A stretch of DNA of 64,000 nucleotides from Tsukamurella sp. 8F (GTDB lineage: Bacteria > Actinomycetota > Actinomycetes > Mycobacteriales > Mycobacteriaceae). The stretch covers positions 62,001 to 126,000 of the forward strand of contig NZ_JARFTP010000004.1 in NCBI RefSeq assembly GCF_029167375.1. Direction: 5' to 3'. How positions within the stretch are numbered: position 1 is the first letter of the stretch; the number at the start of each line of letters is the position of its first letter. Under the pieces are notes generated by a model. It did not search any database, had not been told where the DNA came from, and saw only the letters and a program-made list of their open reading frames with translations. This document shows positions 58,226 through 64,000 of this stretch, piece by piece. A program made the position numbers and the translations under genes.

Positions 58226-59250
58226 GCATCCCGTATCGGCCGTTCGGTCGCACCGGGGTCAAGGTGAGTGCTCTTGCGCTGGGCACGATGAACTTCGGCG
58301 CGCGCGCGAACGCGAACCACGATGACGCCGTCTCGATCATCCACCGCGCGCTCGACGCCGGTATCAACATCGTCGATACCGCCGACGTGTACTCGCAGGG
58401 AGAGTCTGAGGAGATCGTCGGGAAGGCCCTTGCGGTCAGGCGCGACGATGTCTTCCTCGCTACCAAGTTCCATGGCCGCCTCGGCGAGGACGTGAACCGG
58501 TTCGGCAACTCGCGGCGGTGGATATTCCGGGAGGTCGAGGCCAGCCTCAACCGTCTGCAGACCGACTATATCGACCTGTACCAGGTCCACCGGCCGGAGG
58601 AGGACACCGACTTCGACGAGACCCTCGGTGCGCTCTCGGACCTCGTGCACCAGGGCAAGATCCGGTATATCGGCACCTCTACTTTCCCAGCGTCGCAGAT
58701 CGTGGAGGGCCAGTGGATCGCGGAGCGTCGCGGTCGTGAGCGTGTCGTCGCCGAGCAGCCGCCGTACTCGGTGCTCGCGCGAGGGATCGAGGCCGACGTC
58801 CTGCCGACCGCACAGCGGTACGGCCTCGCGGTCATCCCGTGGAGTCCGCTCGCGGGCGGGTGGCTCAGCGGGCGCTACCGCCGCGGCGGGCCACAGCCCG
58901 AATCCAGCCGTTCGGACCGGCAGCCGGGCCGCTTCGATATCTCCGACGCAGAGAACGCCGCGAAACTCGAAGCGGTAGAGGCGCTCTCCGTGGTCGCCGA
59001 CCAGGCGGGTATCTCCCTGATCGACCTGGCGCTGGGCTTCGTTCTGGCGCATCCGGCCGTCACCGCGCCGATCATCGGTCCGCGTACCACGGAACAGCTC
59101 GACGCTCAGCTGGGGGCCGCCGAGAACCCGCTGACGCCGGATGTCCTGGACGAGATCGACAAGATCGTGCCGCCGGGGACGACGCTCTCGCGACGCGACG
59201 TCGGCTACACGCCGCCCGCGCTCGCCGACCCCGCAGCACGGCGGCGCTGA
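58222..59250 (+). CDS. Aldo/keto reductase
   Basis: 342 residues from GTG 58222, overlapping the ssuD stop. (beta/alpha)8 AKR: GTMNFGAR, catalytic Asp/Tyr in VDTADVYSQGESE, Lys in FLATKFHG, and His in YQVHRPEEDTD. NADPH site around IPWSPLAGGWLSGRY and GPRTTEQLDAQL. Translational coupling to ssuD suggests it reduces the aldehyde released by desulfonation; this is inference. Confidence 0.9.
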   Translation: MSIPYRPFGRTGVKVSALALGTMNFGARANANHDDAVSIIHRALDAGINIVDTADVYSQGESEEIVGKALAVRRDDVFLATKFHGRLGEDVNRFGNSRRWIFREVEASLNRLQTDYIDLYQVHRPEEDTDFDETLGALSDLVHQGKIRYIGTSTFPASQIVEGQWIAERRGRERVVAEQPPYSVLARGIEADVLPTAQRYGLAVIPWSPLAGGWLSGRYRRGGPQPESSRSDRQPGRFDISDAENAAKLEAVEALSVVADQAGISLIDLALGFVLAHPAVTAPIIGPRTTEQLDAQLGAAENPLTPDVLDEIDKIVPPGTTLSRRDVGYTPPALADPAARRR

Positions 59251-59263
59251 GGTGGTGTCACAC

Positions 59264-60307
59264 ATGCGACGCACACTTCGCCCCGTAGCTCTGCTCGCCG
59301 TCGTCGGCCTCGTCTTGGCGGGCTGCGCGTCGAACAGCAAGGGCGATATCGGTCTGGACGCGGCCCTCCCGACGAAGGTTCCTCCCGGGACGAAGCTCTC
59401 GATATCAGTCGCGGACACGCATGTCGCGCTGCAGGCCGACGGCGGCATCGACAAGCTGCCGTTCACGGTGACCGACTGGCCCGATCTCACCGGCGGTCCC
59501 GATGTCATCCAGGCGTTCCGTGGCGATAAGCTGGACCTCGCGACCAACGCAGGCATTCCGCCGATCGCCGCGCACGGTACCGGATTCGCGACCAAGATCG
59601 TCGGGGTCCTCGAGCGTAAGACGCCCACCTACCGGCTCACCACCGCTCCGGGGAGCAGCATCCGCTCCGCCGCGGACCTGCGAGGCAAGCGGATCGCCTT
59701 CTCGCCTGGCCAGGCACAGGGACTCGTCGTGTTGCGCACCCTCCAGCAGGCCGGGATCCCACTCGATCAGGTACATCTCGTCGAACTGCAGGGCAAGCAA
59801 TTCATCAGTGCGCTGCAGGGTACGCAGGTCGACATCGCGCCGTTGGGCGCCGTACAAGTCGCGCAGTATCTGCGGGACTTCCGCTCGCAGGGAGCCCACA
59901 CCATCGACACGAAGGCCGTCGATCTCCTCACCGTGCTCTGGGCACCCGAGAAGGTCCTCGAGGACTCCGCGAAGCTCGCAGCGGTCGCTGCGTTCGTGAA
60001 GATCTGGGCCCAGAGTCAGGTGTGGGCTTGGGAGCACCCCGACCAGTGGCGTGACGCGTACTACATCAAGAACCAGGGCTTGCGGCCGGACGAGGCGAAG
60101 ATCGCGCAGAACGACGTCCCGAAGCCGTTCATTCCCGAGAGCTGGAACGAGGCGATCGCGTGGGAGCAGGAGAGCATCGACATCGTGACCCGGTCGGGCT
60201 CCTGGTTCGGCAAATCGTTTGACGCGAAACAGCTTTTCGACCCGCGCTTCGAGAAGGTCGCCGCCGACGCGGTGCCTCTGCAATACCGAACGGAGAGTCC
60301 ATCATGA
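59264..60307 (+). CDS. ssuA: Sulfonate-type ABC substrate-binding lipoprotein (second of two)
   Basis: 347 residues from ATG 59264, with GAGGTGG upstream. Lipobox LAGC at about 18-21. Same fold as the protein at 54864: GGPDVIQAFRGDKLDLATNAG, LRGKRIAFSPGQAQGLVVL, and LQGTQVDIAPLGAVQVAQYL. Overlaps the permease start by 4 bp (ATGA), so it is the dedicated binding protein of the SsuCB-type transporter. Confidence 0.9.
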   Translation: MRRTLRPVALLAVVGLVLAGCASNSKGDIGLDAALPTKVPPGTKLSISVADTHVALQADGGIDKLPFTVTDWPDLTGGPDVIQAFRGDKLDLATNAGIPPIAAHGTGFATKIVGVLERKTPTYRLTTAPGSSIRSAADLRGKRIAFSPGQAQGLVVLRTLQQAGIPLDQVHLVELQGKQFISALQGTQVDIAPLGAVQVAQYLRDFRSQGAHTIDTKAVDLLTVLWAPEKVLEDSAKLAAVAAFVKIWAQSQVWAWEHPDQWRDAYYIKNQGLRPDEAKIAQNDVPKPFIPESWNEAIAWEQESIDIVTRSGSWFGKSFDAKQLFDPRFEKVAADAVPLQYRTESPS

Positions 60308-61152
60308 CCGCAATCCTCGCCCCACCCGCGAACGCCCGCACATCGTCCGCCGGGGGATTCGTCGCGCGACCCGCGATACGCAAGCTCGGTCTTGCCAAAT
60401 CGATTCCGGGCGGACGGCTGATCGGCGTGCTCGTGGTGCTCGGCGCATGGAGCGCCGGGTCCGCGCTGCATCTCCTCGACCCGCGCAAGCTCTCGGCGCC
60501 GTGGACAGTGGTCGCCACGGGCTGGGACTTGATCGCGAACGGCACCCTGCTGCCCAACATCGGTGCATCGTTGACCCGTGCCGTGGTCGGTCTCGCGATC
60601 GGCCTGGTCATCGGCGTCGTGCTCTCACTGATCGCCGGTCTGTCCCGGTGGGGCGAGTACCTCATCGACGGCCCGGTGCAGCTGAAGCGCTCGATCCCCT
60701 CGCTGGGGCTCGTGCCCTTGATGATCTTGTGGCTCGGCATCGGCGAGGCGTTCAAGATCGTCCTGATCATCATCGGCGTCGTCATCCACATGTACATCCA
60801 GATGCACTCGTCGCTCACCGCGATCGACAAGCGCTTCGTCGAACTCGCTGAGGTGCAGCGCGTCGGCCGCGGCACTTTCATCCGTCAGGTCGTGCTGCCG
60901 AGCTCGCTACCGGGATTCTTCCTGGGGTTGCGACTCTCCGTCACAGGGGCGTGGCTGTACCTGATCGTCGTCGAGTCCGTGAACGCCACGGACGGCCTCG
61001 GCAAGCTGATGTCGGACGCCCAGAACTACGGCCAGTCGGACGTGATCCTGGTGTGCCTCATCGTTTACGGGGTCTTCGGGCTGGTCTCGGACACCGCGAT
61101 TCGCCTACTAGAGCGGAGGGTGCTGTCATGGCGACAGACGATCTCCAGCTGA
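60304..61152 (+). CDS. ssuC: Sulfonate-type ABC transporter permease
   Basis: 282 residues from ATG 60304. Six membrane helices of the BPD_transp_1 type. The EAA loop that docks the ATPase is ELAEVQRVGRGTFIRQVVLPSSLPG. Its last 25 bp overlap the ATPase gene. Plasma-membrane channel of the SsuABC importer. Confidence 0.92.
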   Translation: MTAILAPPANARTSSAGGFVARPAIRKLGLAKSIPGGRLIGVLVVLGAWSAGSALHLLDPRKLSAPWTVVATGWDLIANGTLLPNIGASLTRAVVGLAIGLVIGVVLSLIAGLSRWGEYLIDGPVQLKRSIPSLGLVPLMILWLGIGEAFKIVLIIIGVVIHMYIQMHSSLTAIDKRFVELAEVQRVGRGTFIRQVVLPSSLPGFFLGLRLSVTGAWLYLIVVESVNATDGLGKLMSDAQNYGQSDVILVCLIVYGVFGLVSDTAIRLLERRVLSWRQTISS

Positions 61153-61877
61153 CCTCGCAGGCCGGCGTATCCGACAGTTCGGTCGCGTTGCGTGACCTGA
61201 CCCGCCGTTTCGGTGACCGCGTGGTGCTCGACGGCATCGATCTGGAGATTCCCGCCGGCCAGTTCGTGGCCCTGCTCGGCCGGAGCGGATCCGGCAAGAC
61301 GACCCTGTTGCGCGCGCTCAGTGGACTCGATCACGGCGTGCAGGGCTCGGGGACGCTCCGTGTTCCAGCCGGCACCTCTGTGGTGTTCCAGGACTCGCGT
61401 TTGCTGCCATGGCAGCGGGTCCTGCCCAATGTTCTTTTCGGGCAGCCCGATTCGGCGCGCGACGAGGCGAAGCGCCTGCTCGGCGAGGTCGGCCTCGCGG
61501 CGCGCGAACGCGCCTGGCCGAGCGAGCTGTCGGGCGGTGAACAGCAGCGCGTGGCATTGGCCCGCGCCCTCGTGGGGGAGCCGCGCCTACTGCTCGCGGA
61601 CGAGCCGTTCGGTGCCCTCGACGCTCTCACCCGGATCAAGATGCACGCGCTGCTGCGCGAATTGATCAGCCGCAGGCGCCCGACGGTCCTCCTGGTGACC
61701 CACGACGTCGATGAAGCGGTCGCTCTTGCGGACCGGGTGCTGGTACTCGACGGCGGACGCATCGGCCTCGATCTCGAACTGGACCTCGGGGAGGTCCGCG
61801 ACCCGGCGCTACCGGAATTCCAGCGGTACCGCCGCTCTCTGCTCGACGCGCTGGGCGTCGAGCCGGCAGCGGTATGA
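61128..61877 (+). CDS. ssuB: Sulfonate-type ABC transporter ATPase
   Basis: 249 residues from ATG 61128 with GCGGAGGG upstream. Walker A GRSGSGKTT, Q-loop VVFQDSRLLPW, signature LSGGEQQR, Walker B LLLADEPFGALD, and switch His in LVTHDVDEA. Energises import by the permease above. Compact, like SsuB/TauB. Translation is coupled to the permease by the overlap. Confidence 0.93.
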   Translation: MATDDLQLTSQAGVSDSSVALRDLTRRFGDRVVLDGIDLEIPAGQFVALLGRSGSGKTTLLRALSGLDHGVQGSGTLRVPAGTSVVFQDSRLLPWQRVLPNVLFGQPDSARDEAKRLLGEVGLAARERAWPSELSGGEQQRVALARALVGEPRLLLADEPFGALDALTRIKMHALLRELISRRRPTVLLVTHDVDEAVALADRVLVLDGGRIGLDLELDLGEVRDPALPEFQRYRRSLLDALGVEPAAV

Positions 61878-61903
61878 CCGGCGCACACTCGAAGGAAGTA
61901 GAC

Positions 61904-63265
61904 ATGACGGAGAACAAGCGTAAACAACTGCACCTCAATGCCTTCCTGATGTCCACGGGGCACCATGAGGCGTCGTGGCGGCTGCCCGAATCGGACCCCC
62001 AGGCCCACCTCGACGTCGAGCACTACATCCGGCTCGCACAGACTGCGGAGCGCGGCCGGTTCGATTCCATCTTCTTCGCGGACGGCCCTGTGCTGCAGGG
62101 AGACCCGGGTCGTCGTCCGGCCGGTAAGCTGGAGCCTACCGTCCTGCTCACGGCGATCGCGCTGCGCACGCAGCACCTCGGCCTGATCGCGACTGCTTCG
62201 ACGAGCTACAACGACCCGTTCAACCTGGCGCGCCGCTTCGCGTCGGTGGACTGGGTGAGTGGCGGGCGAGTCGGCTGGAACATCGTGACGACCGCGGGCG
62301 CCGATGCCGCACGCAACTTCGGTCTCGACGACGTTCCCGCCCATCGTGATCGGTACGAGCGCGCCGACGAGTTCGTCGATGTGGCCACCAAGCTGTGGGA
62401 CAGCTGGGACGACGACGCCTACATCGGCGACAAACAGATCGGCATCCACACGGACGCGGACAAGGTGCACAGCATCGACCACGTGGGCAAGTACTTCCGC
62501 GTCGCGGGCCCGCTCAACGTCCCCCGCTCACCGCAGGCCTATCCGCTCCTGGTTCAGGCTGGTTCATCGGAGGACGGCAAGAACTTCGCCGCGCGGCATG
62601 CGGAGGCCGTTTTCACCGCCCAGCAGACCCTCGAGGAGGGTAAGGCGTTCTATTCGGATCTCAAGGAGCGCACACGCCGCCTGGGACGGGATCCGGAGGG
62701 CATCAAGATCCTGCCCGGCATCGTGCCGGTCATCGGCGACACCGAGGCGGAGGCGCGGGAACTCGACGAGGAGCTGAGCCGCCTGATCCTGCCGGAGTAC
62801 CAGCGCCGGAACCTCGCCGAGCGGTTCAACCTGCCCCTCGAGGCGCTGGAACTGGATGCGGAGCTGCCCGCGGACCTCCCCACGGAGGACGATATCGAAG
62901 GCGCGAAGAGCCGCTTCACCCTGATCGTCGACCTCGCACGTCGGGAGCGACTCACAGTGCGCCAGCTGATCTCCCGGTTGGGTGGCGGTCGCGGGCACCG
63001 TACTTTCGCGGGCACACCTGTACAGGTGGCGGACACCATCGAGGAGTGGTTCGACCAGGGTGCGGCGGACGGCTTCAACGTGATGCCCGCCGTGCTGCCC
63101 TCGGGCCTGGATCGGTTCGTCGACCAGGTGGTGCCCATCCTGCAGGAGCGCGGCCTCCTGCGCACCGAGTACACGGCTACGACGCTGCGCGGTCACTACG
63201 GCCTGGAACGGCCGGCCAATCGACTCGAGGGCGAGGACACCGCGGGCGCCGCGATCGCCCGATGA
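61904..63265 (+). CDS. NtaA/SnaA/DszA-family FMNH2-dependent monooxygenase
   Basis: 453 residues from ATG 61904 with GAAGGA upstream. Long-type LLM flavin monooxygenase: HLNAFLMSTGHHEASWR start, FDSIFFADGP, TSYNDPFNLARRFASVDWVSGGRVGWNIVTT, and YPLLVQAGSSEDGKNFAARHAE. Relatives act on nitrilotriacetate, dibenzothiophene sulfone or dimethyl sulfone. In this cluster an organosulfur substrate is likely, but its identity is unknown. Overlaps the next ABC gene by 4 bp. Confidence 0.9.
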   Translation: MTENKRKQLHLNAFLMSTGHHEASWRLPESDPQAHLDVEHYIRLAQTAERGRFDSIFFADGPVLQGDPGRRPAGKLEPTVLLTAIALRTQHLGLIATASTSYNDPFNLARRFASVDWVSGGRVGWNIVTTAGADAARNFGLDDVPAHRDRYERADEFVDVATKLWDSWDDDAYIGDKQIGIHTDADKVHSIDHVGKYFRVAGPLNVPRSPQAYPLLVQAGSSEDGKNFAARHAEAVFTAQQTLEEGKAFYSDLKERTRRLGRDPEGIKILPGIVPVIGDTEAEARELDEELSRLILPEYQRRNLAERFNLPLEALELDAELPADLPTEDDIEGAKSRFTLIVDLARRERLTVRQLISRLGGGRGHRTFAGTPVQVADTIEEWFDQGAADGFNVMPAVLPSGLDRFVDQVVPILQERGLLRTEYTATTLRGHYGLERPANRLEGEDTAGAAIAR

Positions 63266-64000
63266 GGGCGGAGGGCTGGATCAGGTATCTGATCCGCCGT
63301 GCGCTCGCTCATCCCGGCACCGTCGCCGCCGCGCTCTCCGGAGCGCGGGCGGCGGCGGTGCTCACCGCGGCCCTGCCCCAGGTCGTCCGCCACGTCGTCG
63401 ACACCATGGGGCAGCAGGACTCGGCGCTTACCGCCGGGGTCGTCGCGCTCATAGTGCTCGGGTCGGCGCGCTTCGTCGCCTCGTTCGCGCGCCGGACGGC
63501 GTCGTCGCGGCTCTCGCTGGGCGTTCAATTCGATCTGCGCTCAGAGCTTTTCGGATCGTTGGTCCACCTACCCGGCCGCGACCAGATGAACGTGGCGACC
63601 GGCCAGGTCGTGAGTCGCGCCATCAGCGACATCACGCTCATCCAGATGTTCCTGCAGCTCATCCCGATCGTCACGGGCAACGTGGCCCTGCTGGTGGCCG
63701 CGCTCGTGATGATGGCCGCGATGTCGCCGGAGCTGGCGCTCATCGCGCTCGCCCTGCTCCCCGCGCTCTGGTTCGTCACGCGGCGCTCACAGCGGGAGTT
63801 GTTCCCTGCCAACTGGGACGCTCAGGCGCAGGCCGCCGAGGTCGCGATGCGCGTCGAGAGCGCGGTCGCCGGGGTGCGCGTGGTCAAAGGCTTCGGGCAG
63901 GAGCAGCGTGAGCTGGCCGGCCTGGAGCGGCGTGCCCGCGATCTGTACCGTTCGCGGTTGCGCGTCGCGCGGATCACCAGCCGGTTCACCCCGGCGATGC
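63262..64000 (+). CDS. ABC exporter membrane domain, N-terminal part, cut by window edge
   Basis: 246 codons visible from ATG 63262. Exporter-type (type IV) ABC membrane domain: several hydrophobic helices, FDLRSELFGSLVHLPGRDQM, and VESAVAGVRVVKGFGQEQREL coupling region. The ATPase domain would follow outside the window. Starts inside the stop of the sulfur-cluster monooxygenase (ATGA), so it is translated from the same message. Confidence 0.85.
   Translation, partial: MRAEGWIRYLIRRALAHPGTVAAALSGARAAAVLTAALPQVVRHVVDTMGQQDSALTAGVVALIVLGSARFVASFARRTASSRLSLGVQFDLRSELFGSLVHLPGRDQMNVATGQVVSRAISDITLIQMFLQLIPIVTGNVALLVAALVMMAAMSPELALIALALLPALWFVTRRSQRELFPANWDAQAQAAEVAMRVESAVAGVRVVKGFGQEQRELAGLERRARDLYRSRLRVARITSRFTPAM

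Overview
The window looks like chromosomal DNA from a high-GC, mycolate-type actinomycete (order Mycobacteriales; Gordonia or Tsukamurella would fit, but the genus cannot be settled from sequence reading alone). The pepN / DsbA-like mycothiol reductase / rpiB / nei set matches the M. tuberculosis Rv2467-Rv2464c neighbourhood. The single-chain long-chain acyl-CoA carboxylase, the class Ib ribonucleotide reductase genes nrdHIE, a udgA-like UDP-glucose dehydrogenase and an Rv3717-like amidase fold point to the same group. Most gaps are short, and many genes are joined by 4-bp ATGA or GTGA overlaps. There is no rRNA, no tRNA I could recognise, no CRISPR array and no intact insertion sequence.

Layout. 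1-5.8 kb: start of pepN, the Rv2466c-like reductase behind a SigH/SigR-type promoter, and regulator/efflux and regulator/methyltransferase pairs. 5.8-11 kb: a siderophore-type cassette (substrate-binding lipoprotein plus two exporter-fold ABC half-transporters), divergent from a MerR regulator with a C-terminal zinc ribbon. 11-14.7 kb: M48 protease, rpiB, Nei-type glycosylase, and a TetR-membrane protein pair under a perfect palindrome. 14.7-19.3 kb: PucR regulator divergent from gabT-gabD (GABA catabolism). 19.3-21.8 kb: cell-envelope type genes, including the first of two decapeptide-repeat proteins. 21.8-27.4 kb: a tightly overlapping TetR - acyl-CoA synthetase - BC/BCCP/CT carboxylase operon. 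27.4-33.2 kb: DHA2 efflux pump with divergent TetR, MBL hydrolase, GNAT, AraC-VOC pair, and the second, larger decapeptide-repeat protein (17 uninterrupted 10-residue repeats). 33.4-42.8 kb: UDP-glucose dehydrogenase, a TauD homologue, lipase, trhO-cobW pair, a secreted amidase-like protein that has lost its zinc ligands, SDR, TetR and FMN reductase. 42.8-46.1 kb: nrdHIE behind two NrdR boxes 32 bp apart.

46.1-54.1 kb is the least orderly part. It holds remnants of an acetyl-CoA synthetase and of a TetR regulator, an orphan iron-type binding lipoprotein, a PAS-GGDEF protein, a large unrecognised multi-domain membrane protein with a DUF4328-like core, small orphan genes and an internally deleted nitronate monooxygenase.

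54.2-64 kb: pyrE, then an organosulfur-scavenging cluster. It has two paralogous sulfonate-type binding lipoproteins, a TauD dioxygenase, an SsuD-type monooxygenase, an aldo/keto reductase, SsuC permease, SsuB ATPase and an NtaA/SnaA-type monooxygenase. A further ABC exporter gene runs off the end. The likely shared job is uptake and oxidative desulfonation of sulfonates or sulfate esters under sulfur limitation.

The observations most worth follow-up are the two decapeptide-repeat paralogues, the zinc-ligand-less amidase, the IrtAB/YbtPQ-like cassette with a binding protein, and the shared upstream motif in the sulfur cluster.
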